DNA of 64,000 nt from Fabrea salina (GCA_022984795.1 JALIHJ010000026.1:124001-188000), one strand, 5' to 3'. Counted from the first letter of the stretch, positions 1 through 9,587 are shown. Notes: a model not told the origin generated them from the letters alone. A program made the numbers and translations.

Positions 1-850
1 GACTTAAAGGCTTCAGTGCTCTTAAGTCAAACACACGTGCAGAGCAGTCACTGCTAGCTGTAGCAAAGGTGTAGTTGGAGTTGGCAAAGAACTTAAGAGC
101 ATTGACGTGTCCTTCGTGGTGGTAAATAGTGCTTAAGTTGCTGTCTCTCTGCCTTAAGTCCCAAAGCCTAACTGTCTTATCACAGCCTCCTGTAAGGAAA
201 ACTTGGGGGTTGAGTGGGCACAGACTCAAAGCCATAATGTCATCTTCGTGAGCTTGGAGCACTCTCACTGGAGAGTGAGAAACTTCTAAGTTCCAAAGCT
301 TGCAAGTAGAGTCCCCCGACACGGTTAAAAAGTCTACTTTAGAAACAAATTCGCAACATGGTACGTAGGAGTCATGGGCGAAAAAAGTAACTACAGGATT
401 GTCTTTTAAGGTCAGTTTTTTGTTTTTTGAAAGAGAAAGTTGGTACACGTACACGTTTCCGTGCATTCCTGCAGCAGCTAAAAGAGTTCCTTCGCTTTTT
501 TCAAAAGTACAATGCATGAGCCAAGGATCGTCGGTTCTGATTGTGGCTTTGTAAGCTGGTTTGAGTTTGTTAGTGTTCCAAACAACCACTTCTCCGTCAG
601 AAGCCACCGAAGCAAGAAGGTGAAGTGCTTCTGGGTTTCTAGAAGAACCCGCTCCTCCCCAAGACAGCCCAAAAACCTTTTCAGTGTGTCCAGATAAACG
701 CGAGTACATGTCTAAGTGCGTAGATAAAGGCGCAAGGCTTGACCTAAAGTTAGTAATTGATAAGTTTATGTAATGAGAGGAAAGTTTGTCTTGCAGGAAG
801 TTTATTTTTCTTTGCACTTCTGAAATTCTGTTTTCGAAGTCTGAGTGCAT
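1..850 (-). CDS. G protein beta subunit-like WD40 protein (partial, C-terminus outside window)
   Basis: The frame is open from an ATG at 850 to the window edge, 283 codons, so the last propeller blades lie outside. Residues 1-45 form a coiled-coil-like start (MHSDFENRISEVQRKINFLQ) as in G-beta, which pairs there with G-gamma. WD repeats follow: SGHTEKVFGLSW, DGEVVVWN, DSTCKLWN, GGCDKTVRLWD, SDCSARVFD. The segment DDPWLMHC matches the SSWVMTC region of animal G-beta. Known role of the family: the beta subunit of heterotrimeric G proteins at the plasma membrane. The start lies 47 nt from the divergent CNOT4-like start at 898. A generic WD40 protein is the alternative. Confidence 0.8.
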   Translation of the reverse strand, partial: MHSDFENRISEVQRKINFLQDKLSSHYINLSITNFRSSLAPLSTHLDMYSRLSGHTEKVFGLSWGGAGSSRNPEALHLLASVASDGEVVVWNTNKLKPAYKATIRTDDPWLMHCTFEKSEGTLLAAAGMHGNVYVYQLSLSKNKKLTLKDNPVVTFFAHDSYVPCCEFVSKVDFLTVSGDSTCKLWNLEVSHSPVRVLQAHEDDIMALSLCPLNPQVFLTGGCDKTVRLWDLRQRDSNLSTIYHHEGHVNALKFFANSNYTFATASSDCSARVFDLRALKPLS

Positions 851-897
851 TTTGATTTAAGTGAAAAGTGGAGACAATTATGGTTTCGATAATTTAA

Positions 898-1878
898 ATG
901 AAGCCAATGCGTAAATACAGTGAAAATTTGCCAAAGTCCCTCGAATCAGAAATCAAGCCAACAAGGAAGTTGTCTGAATCGCCAAAGAAACCGTAAGCTT
1001 CACACAGGCATAGACCTAAGCCTCCTAAGGTTGATACTAACATGGCTGAAGCTCGGGTCATACGCAATAACTTAGTTTATGTGATTAACGTTCCCGAGAA
1101 ACTAGCCAAGCCAGAGATGCTCAGCCGTTTCGAGTACTTCGGCCAATACGGGACAATAAAAAAGTGTGCAGTTAACAAAGCGTCCGCACGTCCTAGCACC
1201 ACTGGACTCACGTATGGAGTCTATATTACTTACTCTTCCGAAGAGGAGGCCGTTTTATGTATAAAAGCCACCCATGGTTTTAACTTAGAAGGTTTTGAGT
1301 TAACCGTCACGTTCGGTACAACAAAATATTGTAAGTTTTTTCTGAACAAAAGAATGTGTCCTAAAAGCGATTGTTTGTACTTACACGAATTAGCACCTGC
1401 ATCCAACACCTTGCCAAGGGACGGCATGTCGATAGCCAAGCATATCCAGCCTGTAGACTCCCTTTATGACAAAATAAAAGTTCGTATACTACAAAACGAA
1501 GGATCTACAATATTGCCCCCAGCTCGCATTGTCAGGGACAGGTCAGGTTCAGAACAACTCTTTGTGCCTGCACGTTGTTTCACCCGTCCCAGAATTAACT
1601 CCAGTGACCTTTCTTTGCCCAACAAGTCACGCTTTGGTTTCACCGAAGAAGACGAAGAAGACGAGTACTTACAAGTTTCCTGGAAAATGCACGAAATGCT
1701 CATGAGCAACTCTCCTTCAAAAGTAGAAGCCCACCTCACGCCTGAACACATAGAAGAAATCATGAGCCCTGTGCCTGAAAACAACTGGGCTAAAGACATC
1801 ATAGCGGTTCTGCCCAACGCCAGCACATCTTCTTCAGAAGAGGACTACTTACTTGTAACCCCCAAGGCTAGTTCCTAA
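898..1878 (+). CDS. CNOT4-like RRM protein lacking the RING finger
   Basis: Two exons, 898-992 and 1008-1878, joined across a 15-nt intron; the protein is about 321 residues. The N-terminal 48 residues are basic and disordered. From about residue 50 the RRM and adjoining C3H1 zinc finger of CNOT4/Not4 are clear: LVYVINVPEKLA, FEYFGQYGTIKKCAVN, FGTTKYCKFFLN, then C-x5-C-x3-C-type cysteines ending in LYLHELAP. Family role: the Not4 subunit of the CCR4-NOT deadenylase is an E3 ligase through an N-terminal RING. Here there is no RING upstream, and the short first exon leaves no room for one, so this is probably an RNA-binding paralogue without ligase activity. The C-terminus is acidic and unremarkable. 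Confidence 0.82.
993..1007 (+). other. 15-nt intron (CNOT4-like gene)
   Basis: GTAAGCTTCACACAG, phase 2, A at position 10. Unspliced reading gives a TAA at once (CCG TAA). Splicing joins KKP to HRPKPP in the frame of the RRM. Confidence 0.9.
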
Positions 1879-2047
1879 GCCTTTTAATTAACAACTCCGT
1901 TCTAACATATTTATTTATTTTATTTGTTATGTTATCGAGCCCTTAGGCCTTTTTAAGAATACAGGGAGCGTTGACTTTGTTGCGGGCCTTTTGAGTTTGT
2001 TACAGTTTCTTCTTCTGTACTCAGTTCTAACATATAATATTAAGGAA
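1879..2047. other. Intergenic gap of 169 nt
   Basis: AT-rich spacer between two plus-strand genes. It contains the 12-mer GTTCTAACATAT twice, at 1899-1910 and 2024-2035. No RNA gene or open frame of note was seen. Confidence 0.5.
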
Positions 2048-2524
2048 ATGCATTATGATTTCAGCAGAAAAGTCTCCGTGAAGCCCATCAATAGGAGCAC
2101 TTCTAGCACTCATAAGAACAAAGTAGATTCATTTGAAAATCTCCCAAACTTAAGATCTACTCCACAAAAAAACTTAATTTCCCCCTACAGAGCAGCAGAC
2201 CATGCCAGCATATTCCACCCTGTCTTCCAAGACTTAGACTCTATGATTTTTTCAACACGCTGGAAACACAGAGTCACCAACTTATTTGACATAACCACCA
2301 CCACTACCAAAAGCCCCAAGAAATACGGCAAAAAAGGCAAGCCTAGGAAAAAGTACTCCAGTCCTGATAGCAAAGCTACAAGCCTCCTAGCCAAAGCCAA
2401 ACGAGGAATGCAAGTTTCAGGAAGCCCTGTAAAATTCACAGTTACTCCTAAACCTAAATTAGATAAAAAAAGACCAAAAACTACTTACATAGCTAAACTG
2501 CCTAGAGTAACTTTAGATCAATAA
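2048..2524 (+). CDS. Hypothetical basic protein, 158 aa
   Basis: I chose the ATG at 2048 (MHYDFSRKVSVK) because the frame upstream has only non-ATG codons. The protein is lysine- and serine-rich with a disordered look: a central region with WKHRVTNLFDITTTTTKSPK and a strongly basic C-terminal half (KKYGKKGKPRKKY, KLDKKRPKTTY). No domain is recognised. Basic repeats of this sort are compatible with nucleic-acid or microtubule binding, but nothing in the sequence shows which. It ends 22 nt before the convergent stop of the otubain-like gene. Confidence 0.6.
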   Translation: MHYDFSRKVSVKPINRSTSSTHKNKVDSFENLPNLRSTPQKNLISPYRAADHASIFHPVFQDLDSMIFSTRWKHRVTNLFDITTTTTKSPKKYGKKGKPRKKYSSPDSKATSLLAKAKRGMQVSGSPVKFTVTPKPKLDKKRPKTTYIAKLPRVTLDQ

Positions 2525-2546
2525 CCTTAGTAATGATAGATTATTC

Positions 2547-3944
2547 TTAAGAGTTAGTTTGACGGTACTGATCTGCAAAGCACACTATGCAGTTGCACGC
2601 AAGTTCGTTTCTTGAGTAGTCGTAGCAGTTAGTGCAGAGATTGTGCTGACATCCAGTTATAGTAATTAGGTTTTCAGGTACGGGGTCTGTGCCGTGGCCA
2701 TCACATCTAACTTCTTCCATTTGATAGAAACTTTTGTGTTGCTCTTCGGTCAGAGCAATTTCACAAAAGCATTTTAAACCTCCAAATTCCTTTAGAACAC
2801 AGGTTTTGCAATGCTTTCTGTTGCATGGAAATCTTATTTTGAGTGACTGATCATGTGTGCAAGAATTTTCTAGTTCAATTCGTTTCAAGTAAGACTCTAG
2901 GTCACTGTTAGGGTGGTTTGCAAGGTGGGCTCTCAGCTGTGAACGGTCTTGGGCATCTATTTGAGGCCGAATTTTCAAAATAAAGCTAACCAAAAAGTCC
3001 CTGAACTCATTGTTTTCTTCTTTAATCGGAACTTTAATATTTAAAGGTCTTTTAGTTTGGGTTTTGTTTGAGTTCATTACCTCAAGGGTAGCTTTAGTTA
3101 TGCTTGAGTTGGAATCTTCAAGATTAACTTGTTCCTTAGTAAGCAAGGGATAGTAAGTTCCTTCTTTGTAGGCTAAGTGCAAGCAAGGACTTTTTTGGGG
3201 GTTGAAAGTGGCCAGAGTTACTTTTCTGTCTAGGTTTAGAACTTTTATGCAGACGTCCAGAGTTACTGCAAGTAGCTTAATGTGGTATTCACAAGCTTCA
3301 GTTCCTAGACTAGAGGTTCCAGCTATTGATTGGTCTAAAGTTCTTTGCTGAAAGTCTTTGGCATACTCTGGGTTGCTGAAGTGGCTGTAAATCCCTAAGC
3401 AGCATAAAATTCTCATTGCGTAAGTCATAAACCCAACATTGGCAGAGTTATTGTAAAACTCTTGAATTGACATAGTTGGTTGTCTTAGCTGGTTGGTGTA
3501 TTGCTGGATGTAGCTTGAAGCTTTTGGGAAAAGCTGTTGAGCACTTAAAAGCTGAGTATAGAGGTTTTGCTTGAAGTTTTCTGGGCAAGTAATTAGTGGA
3601 AAAAGCTCAGTCACCTTTGCTCCAATAGCTTTGAACAAGCTGTCTTCTTTGCTACAGAGTCTGAAGCTGCTGAATTGGGTTTTCAAAGCCTGTTTGACTT
3701 CTGGAATGACTCTTGGAAATGAGTTTATGGATATTTTTTGTGAGCTTATTCCACTTTCGCTAAGAGTATCTTCAATCCACTCAGCTTCAACATACTGTAT
3801 TGGGAAGTCCAAACTCAGCTTGTCACCTAAATTGGGGTTTTCTGGTATGTTTATTATTGAGCCTCTTTCTAAGTCAAACTCGACTTTAACCTTTACCTTT
3901 TCTGAACCAACGTGACTGATGACTCCAAATTCCCTGTTGTTCAT
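2547..3944 (-). CDS. Otubain-fold pseudoprotease with C-terminal cysteine-rich domain
   Basis: 465 residues. The middle part resembles the otubain (peptidase C65) fold. SKEDSLFKAIGAKV sits where active enzymes have DGNCFYRAF. ACEYHIKLLAVTLDVCIKV corresponds to the ESDHIHIIALAQALSVSIQV segment, and LAYKEGTYYPLL to YRPGHYDILY. The catalytic Cys is replaced by Ser or Leu and the catalytic His by Tyr, so deubiquitinase activity is unlikely. Residues 370-465 hold a cysteine/histidine-rich module (CNRKHCKTC, GCQHNLCTNCYDY, CNCIVC) that probably binds zinc, RING/treble-clef-like. Inferred role: ubiquitin or protein binding. The similarity rests on my reading of motifs and could be weaker than it looks. 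Confidence 0.6.
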   Translation of the reverse strand: MNNREFGVISHVGSEKVKVKVEFDLERGSIINIPENPNLGDKLSLDFPIQYVEAEWIEDTLSESGISSQKISINSFPRVIPEVKQALKTQFSSFRLCSKEDSLFKAIGAKVTELFPLITCPENFKQNLYTQLLSAQQLFPKASSYIQQYTNQLRQPTMSIQEFYNNSANVGFMTYAMRILCCLGIYSHFSNPEYAKDFQQRTLDQSIAGTSSLGTEACEYHIKLLAVTLDVCIKVLNLDRKVTLATFNPQKSPCLHLAYKEGTYYPLLTKEQVNLEDSNSSITKATLEVMNSNKTQTKRPLNIKVPIKEENNEFRDFLVSFILKIRPQIDAQDRSQLRAHLANHPNSDLESYLKRIELENSCTHDQSLKIRFPCNRKHCKTCVLKEFGGLKCFCEIALTEEQHKSFYQMEEVRCDGHGTDPVPENLITITGCQHNLCTNCYDYSRNELACNCIVCFADQYRQTNS

Positions 3945-4077
3945 TTACAATAACTGAAAAATATCTATAAATAGTAATAGTTGCTACAACTAAAAATTAA
4001 CTAGTAATTACACTTAAAAGTAAAGGTTTAATTCAACTATTCAGAAGCCATTTTTCAAGGATTGAAAACGGCTAATA
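3945..4077. promoter_or_regulatory. Divergent intergenic region, 133 nt
   Basis: AT-rich spacer between the divergent starts at 3944 and 4078, so promoters of both genes must lie in it or inside the genes. TATAAATA occurs near 3967. No further motif is supported. Confidence 0.4.
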
Positions 4078-5007
4078 ATGATAAAGCGTGTGCTACTACT
4101 TCCAGGACAAGGAATCCAATTCGTAGGGATGACAGAGGCTTTCGAGCGGTTTCCTTGGAGCAAAGAAATCCTGAACAGGGTTGATGAATCCCTGCAGTAC
4201 CCAGTAATTGCCATCTAGTTATCTAAACTAATGAAAGAAGGCCCTGAATCCGAACTTAACATGACTGAGTTTGCCCAACCAGCAATAATGACTTCTTCAA
4301 TTCTACACTGGTACTACTTAAAGCACATGTACGGCGCCAGAGAACAGGACTTTACCTTTGCATTGGGGCATTCTTTAGGCGAATACACCGCATGTGTAGT
4401 AGGGGGCTCACTTACCATTGAAGACGGAGTGAAACTAGCTAATATTCGAGGCAAGGCCATGCAAAAAGCTGTCGAGGGACTCTCTATCCGCATGTCTGCT
4501 GTAGCTGGGTCTGAGCAAGCTGTGCGGAAAGCCCTTGCTGAAGTTAAATTTGATGGGATTTGCGAAATTGCTGGAATCAACCACGATAAACAAGTAGTGC
4601 TAAGCGGCACAAGGACTGCCGTAGACGCAGTTACTGGCTACTTAAAAGAAATCCAAAAGATAAGGTCCACGCACCTGAACGTTTCGGCTCCTTTCCACTG
4701 CAAACTAATGAAGCCCGCAGCTGACAGAGTCAAAGAAGAACTGCTGAGACTGAACTTAGAAAACAGCAAAATACCTGTAGTGAGCAACGCACACACCAGA
4801 GGAGTCAGTGATTCCGCCCAGATCAGAGAAAGCTTAGTTGACAACATTGACAACCCAGCTTTGTTTTTACGCGGAATGGAATACGTAGTGAACGAAGGAG
4901 CAAATCTGTTTACTGAAGTTGGAGCTAAAAGAGTCCTTACTAACATCGTGAACAAGATCATTAAGGACCGCAAACTTGAAGACCTTGTTTTGGATTTAAA
5001 TAACTAA
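4078..5007 (+). CDS. MCAT: Malonyl-CoA:acyl-carrier-protein transacylase
   Basis: Exons 4078-4203 and 4219-5007 encode 304 residues, the usual size of the single-domain FabD/MCAT enzyme. It moves malonyl groups from CoA to ACP for type II fatty acid synthesis, normally mitochondrial in eukaryotes. Visible: LLLPGQGIQFVGM near the N-terminus, the nucleophile elbow GHSLGEYTA (active-site Ser), the malonyl-carboxylate Arg in IRMSAVAG, and the catalytic His in APFHCKLM. The N-terminus begins directly with the catalytic fold, so no long mitochondrial presequence is seen. Starting at the later ATG (4231) would lose the PGQG motif, which supports the spliced model. Confidence 0.93.
4204..4218 (+). 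other. 15-nt intron (MCAT)
   Basis: GTAATTGCCATCTAG, phase 0, A at position 10, in-frame TAG as its last codon. Splicing joins LQYP to LSKLMKEGP, restoring the conserved MCAT N-terminus. Confidence 0.95.
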
Positions 5008-5040
5008 TTATTCAAATACTTAAAAGAATTTAGCGCGAAA

Positions 5041-8000
5041 ATGGAAGATTTTGAACAAAAGATCAGTTTAATCCTTAGCAAAGACAAGCTAACCCGGGAA
5101 CAAGGAGAAATCTTTCTTAAGAACTCTTTAGAAGCTTCAGCACAAAACACAGCTTTTTGTTTGGTTTCAACAATGTCTTCTGGTACTCAAGATGTAAAGG
5201 GCCTAGCTGCAGTGCTTTTCCGAAACAAATTCTTGGAAGAAAACTACTTGAACTCAGTCCCCAGGGAGTCTCAGCTCCAACTGAAAGCACTGCTTTTGGA
5301 GCTGATGAACAGTCAAAACTCTAGTGACTTTCTCAAGAAACTTGCTGATGTTTTAGTGAACTTAGCCTGTCTGCAGGAGTGGAGTTATGAACTCCTCGGG
5401 CTTATGGGGCAGTGGGCCCAGAGTTCCCTGAAAGAAGTAACTCTTTACCTGTTTGAACTTGCCACTGAATACGAGGACATGATGCTTGTTATGAAGCAAA
5501 ACGCGGGATCAGTTATGAATATTTTGTGGAACGCACTCCAGGATTCCAACTACGAAACTAAGTTGGCAGCAGCTAAAACTATCTGTAGTTTCTTAGTTGG
5601 ACTGGGCACAGAAGAAGAAGTTTTGCACTACGCAGGAGTTCTAGACCATATAGTGGTGATACTCACAGAAGCACTTCAGCAAAAAACTGCTCCTGAGCAT
5701 GTAATTGAAGCCCTTGTAAGTCTTTCAGAACTCACCAATGCTTTTCCAAGAGTTTGGAAGTTCAAAGTGGAGTTAGTGACCAAACACATGTGTGACATTG
5801 CAAAAAACATCAACTTTGTAAGGGAACTCCGAAGTGGAGCAGTAGAAGTAGTAGTAACTTTGGTTTCAAGAGCTCCAGGACTAGTTAAGTCAAGCACTTA
5901 CTTTATTCAAGAGGTGTTGTGTTTAGGAATGCAAATGATGACTGAATTAGACAATGCGTTTGACTTAGAAGCTTGGAACTTAGAAGGACCTGAATCCCAA
6001 GTAGTGCTAAACGAGCCCTTTAGTTTGGGGAAAGACTTACTTAGCCGACTAGCTTGTTACTTAGAAGAAAGTATGTTCAGTCACGCAATGCAAATCATTC
6101 AAGCGCACTTAGACGCAGAACACTGGGCTAGAAAGCACTCTGGAATTCTTGCTTTGGGAATGATTGCTGATGGCTGCAAAGAGTTGCTTAAACCTCTTCT
6201 TTCAGGAGTGTTTCCAAAAGTACTTAGTTTTTGCTTTGACGAAAATCCTCGTTTAGTTTGGGCTGGAATCACGTGCTTGGGTTTGCTGTGCAGTGAATTT
6301 GAGCCTGAACTTCAAAGATTCTATCATCCCCAAATCGTCCCTGCAATACTCAATGGCCTTAAAAACCCAAAAAGCAAAGTTCAAACACAAGCTGCGAGTT
6401 GCATGATTAACTACTGCAAAGGACTGCTAATTGAAGACAATGACATTGAAGTAGCTTTAGTTCCTTACTTCCAAGGCATCATTCTGAACTACCACCAACT
6501 GCTAACTACTCCTTCCCTGTCCTTTTACTTGCTAAAAGAACTCCTTAACTCCCTTGCCATCATAATAGGGTGTTCAGGAGGCAGGTTTTCACAGTACTAC
6601 GAAGGATTTAAACCAGGCATTAGATCAATCATTCAAATGGAAGCTTCTCACTCCCTGCAAAAAGAAGTAAGGGCAAGTTGCGTTAAGTGCATAGGGTGCA
6701 TAGTGGAGGCTTTTTCAGAAGAAGGGTATTTTCAGACAGAAGCTGAGGATTTACTTCTTGAGTTAATGAACTTAAGGTCTAAACTCTGTGACACTGACCC
6801 TGGTTACCAAGCTATTTACGAAGTCATTTCTAACTTTGCAGTTTGTTTAAAAGACAGATTTGCACCTTACTTAGAAGCAATGATGCCTCAGATTTTGCAA
6901 CAAGCTCAGTGCGAAGTTGACTTTAAGTTCAACGATGCAACTAGTGCAGAGTGTTTAAACCTAGGTCCTGGAATGAGCTCTGTAGAGTTTGACTTAAGAG
7001 GTTTAGGAAGGAAGCAACTTGCTATAAGCACTACTGCTCTTGAGAACAAAACCAAGGCTGTAAAGGTTATTTACGAAATAGTTACTAACTTAGGGGAGCT
7101 TTTCCAGCCTTTTGTTGAAAAAACTATTTTTATTCTATGCGAACTCTACACCCTTAACTACAGTTCTGAAATACGCAAGTACTCCTTAAAAACCCTGTCA
7201 AGCATTTTAACTTGCACAAAAGACAACTCCCAAAAAGACTCCTTGTTCCTTCAAATTGTTTCTAACTTCCTTAAGTCACTTTTAGTCTGCAAAAACTCCA
7301 CTGAAACCAAAAGGCAACTAAAAACTTTATTGTGCTGTTTCAGTGAAGTTAAGTGTGGCAGTGTGGTTGGACTAGCAATAGCTCACAACTTAGCAGAAGT
7401 ACTTTCGAGCTGTGTGAAGTCTGCTTATAACAGGAAACTCGAAAGAGTTCTTCAGAAATCCAAGTTTTCAGACCCCGATCTTTACTCTGAAGAACTTGAA
7501 GAACTTGAAATCCAGGACGAAACTGACGAAGCTATTATGCAGAAGGTCATGGAAATAGTTGGCTTCCTTCTTAAAGGCTTTAAAACTCAGTTCCAGCAAA
7601 TTTTCCTAAAACACTTCAAAGAACTTTACGGAAAAATCTTTCAAAAACAAGACGCAACTGACAACGAAGTTTTATGGGCTATTTGCATATTTGACGACTA
7701 TCTTGAGTTCACAGGAGACTTACTTGTAGACACTGAAGGGTCTGCTTTACTGAACCAGTTCCTTAAGTTCTGTTACCACTCTAACTCTGACATTAGACAA
7801 AGCGCAGCTTACGGACTAGGATTAGCTGCACAGTTTGGCGACCCTTCGGTGTTTCAGAGCTATTTAATCCAGGTTTGTGAAGCTCTTCATTACATACTTA
7901 GTTTGCCCAACGCAAAAAGCAAAGAACTACTAGTGTCTAGCGAATGCGCAGTAGGAGCTTTAGCTAAGGTAGCACTGTTCCACAAACCAGACTTAGTTCC

Positions 8001-8211
8001 TGAGTGGCTAAGTTGGATGCCTTTTAAGTCAGACCCTGAAGAAGCAAGAGCCATTCACGCCTTGTTTGTCAAAAACATTGCCAACTTAAAGAACTTAGAA
8101 GGAGCAAACCAGGTTTTGGCAGCTTTAGCAAACTCTAAAAAGGAGTACATGGATGAAGAAACCTGGAACATGCTTCCTCAAGCTTTTAGTCTTTTCCAAA
8201 TTAACACTTAA
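5041..8211 (+). CDS. Importin-beta family nuclear transport receptor (IPO5/Kap121-like)
   Basis: 1,056 residues of alpha-helical HEAT repeats, the right length for a karyopherin beta. The N-terminus has the importin-beta N-terminal pattern (FLKNSLEASAQNTAFCL, followed by GLAAVLFRNKF). Later HEAT-like segments include WARKHSGILALGMIADGCK, WAGITCLGLL and VQTQAASCMINYCKG, typical of IPO4/IPO5. An acidic insert (EELEELEIQDETDEAIMQKV) lies near residue 830 as in IPO5. Family role: Ran-dependent carriage of cargo such as ribosomal proteins and histones through the nuclear pore. Assignment among IPO4/IPO5/RanBP6 is uncertain. No intron was needed. Confidence 0.9.
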   Translation: MEDFEQKISLILSKDKLTREQGEIFLKNSLEASAQNTAFCLVSTMSSGTQDVKGLAAVLFRNKFLEENYLNSVPRESQLQLKALLLELMNSQNSSDFLKKLADVLVNLACLQEWSYELLGLMGQWAQSSLKEVTLYLFELATEYEDMMLVMKQNAGSVMNILWNALQDSNYETKLAAAKTICSFLVGLGTEEEVLHYAGVLDHIVVILTEALQQKTAPEHVIEALVSLSELTNAFPRVWKFKVELVTKHMCDIAKNINFVRELRSGAVEVVVTLVSRAPGLVKSSTYFIQEVLCLGMQMMTELDNAFDLEAWNLEGPESQVVLNEPFSLGKDLLSRLACYLEESMFSHAMQIIQAHLDAEHWARKHSGILALGMIADGCKELLKPLLSGVFPKVLSFCFDENPRLVWAGITCLGLLCSEFEPELQRFYHPQIVPAILNGLKNPKSKVQTQAASCMINYCKGLLIEDNDIEVALVPYFQGIILNYHQLLTTPSLSFYLLKELLNSLAIIIGCSGGRFSQYYEGFKPGIRSIIQMEASHSLQKEVRASCVKCIGCIVEAFSEEGYFQTEAEDLLLELMNLRSKLCDTDPGYQAIYEVISNFAVCLKDRFAPYLEAMMPQILQQAQCEVDFKFNDATSAECLNLGPGMSSVEFDLRGLGRKQLAISTTALENKTKAVKVIYEIVTNLGELFQPFVEKTIFILCELYTLNYSSEIRKYSLKTLSSILTCTKDNSQKDSLFLQIVSNFLKSLLVCKNSTETKRQLKTLLCCFSEVKCGSVVGLAIAHNLAEVLSSCVKSAYNRKLERVLQKSKFSDPDLYSEELEELEIQDETDEAIMQKVMEIVGFLLKGFKTQFQQIFLKHFKELYGKIFQKQDATDNEVLWAICIFDDYLEFTGDLLVDTEGSALLNQFLKFCYHSNSDIRQSAAYGLGLAAQFGDPSVFQSYLIQVCEALHYILSLPNAKSKELLVSSECAVGALAKVALFHKPDLVPEWLSWMPFKSDPEEARAIHALFVKNIANLKNLEGANQVLAALANSKKEYMDEETWNMLPQAFSLFQINT

Positions 8212-8225
8212 TCTTGCAAACTTAC

Positions 8226-9587
8226 TTAAAAATGCGTAGGATTCCCAAAAACCTTTTCCGAAGCTCTGATGTAAGGAAGAGCTTTTTTGGGATCTTCGTA
8301 AGCTTGTTGTTTAAAGCCATCAACAGCACTCATTGTTTCGAGGTTTGTGTCTTTTAAGTCCTGCAAGATTTCGTAGAACTCCTCACTGAACTGGCTGTGG
8401 GACTTATAGCTTTCCATGAACTCAGATGTTTCTTGAAGTAGTTTGATGCATTCCTTTATTTTGAGTTTATTTAAGTCTTGTTTGTTTTTCTCGTGGCCTA
8501 TGAACTTTAAGTAGTTTTCATTCTTAAGTGCTTGTTCTTTGGCTTGTGAGTTTTCCGAACAAGTTTTGTAAAGAGTTACTCTTAAGTCTTCGATGCGCAT
8601 TGACCAGCGTTCTCCTCTTTCTAAGTCAGAAAGATTTAAGTCTTGGTACCACTCATCATTTTCTTGTTGGTAGCTTTTAAGTTCAGCAAGTTTTTGTTTT
8701 TGCTTTTCTATTTCGTTGTTTATAGCTTCTGTTTTTTGTTCGTGTTTAATTCTTTCTTTGTGTATCTTTTTTTTCAAAGAACTTATTTCCATTTCTAGGT
8801 TGTTTTGTTCCTCGAAACTCTTTTCTTTCTTTTCTTCTAAAGCATTCATTTTGCTTTTTAGGTGTTTGGTTTCTTTTTTTTTACTTTTAAGTTCTTCGGT
8901 AGTGTCTTCCCACTCACTTAAAGCACTCCCAATCCAGTGTTTTTGTTTCTTTTTGTCTTTGAAGCCTAGTTTTTCCCAGAATCCTTCTTTGGAGTCTTCT
9001 TCTGCAGAAAAAAACTCTTTCCAAGAAACCTCTCCTATAGCGGTTTTTCTTAACTTGTCAATATTTTCAAGCATTCCTGATCTAAAAGCAAAGGCATTCG
9101 AAGCTTGACTCATAGACGCAAAACTTTCTTCCAGAGAAAGGTTGCTTTTGTTTAGCCTATCGTCAATGTCTGAGCTAAGTAAGTCCGAGTCAAGTCTAAC
9201 TGACCTTCCTGAATCGTTTGAAAAAGAATTGTACTTTCTAATAGCGTTTGGGTTCAAGTAGCTTTCAGAGTCTGACTTAGCTGAAACCGAGAACTTAATG
9301 CTGTCGCTTTCAAAGTCAAAACCTCTCACTAGCATAGGAAATGCCTCGTTGGTTCCGGAAGAAGCTTTTCCACTAGAATCACTGCGGAAGGTTTCTTTCC
9401 TAGAGTTGGACTTTGTGGTTTCATAGTTCAAGCTTTCTGTTTGGTGGAAGTTGTCTTCAGAGTCTTCACGGTTGAATTCCTCAGTTTGTGCAAAAGTTCC
9501 TTTTGACTTAGTTTCGGTGAAGTAGCCTGATGAGTTTTGCAGAGAAGTTACTGACTCAAAACTTTCTTCTTCATGTATAGTGTTCAT
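8226..9587 (-). CDS. Hypothetical coiled-coil protein, 453 aa
   Basis: The N-terminal 150 residues are Ser/Glu-rich and look disordered (phosphorylation-prone). A short segment near residue 190 (GEVSWKEFFSAEEDSKEGFW) and KLGFKDKKKQKHWIGSALSEW may be a small conserved module. Residues 230-400 form a long coiled coil rich in Lys and Glu (LEMEISSLKKKIHKERIKHE). I recognise no family. The start ATG at 9587 is the first in frame. It is convergent with the importin gene, 14 nt apart. Confidence 0.65.
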   Translation of the reverse strand: MNTIHEEESFESVTSLQNSSGYFTETKSKGTFAQTEEFNREDSEDNFHQTESLNYETTKSNSRKETFRSDSSGKASSGTNEAFPMLVRGFDFESDSIKFSVSAKSDSESYLNPNAIRKYNSFSNDSGRSVRLDSDLLSSDIDDRLNKSNLSLEESFASMSQASNAFAFRSGMLENIDKLRKTAIGEVSWKEFFSAEEDSKEGFWEKLGFKDKKKQKHWIGSALSEWEDTTEELKSKKKETKHLKSKMNALEEKKEKSFEEQNNLEMEISSLKKKIHKERIKHEQKTEAINNEIEKQKQKLAELKSYQQENDEWYQDLNLSDLERGERWSMRIEDLRVTLYKTCSENSQAKEQALKNENYLKFIGHEKNKQDLNKLKIKECIKLLQETSEFMESYKSHSQFSEEFYEILQDLKDTNLETMSAVDGFKQQAYEDPKKALPYIRASEKVFGNPTHF

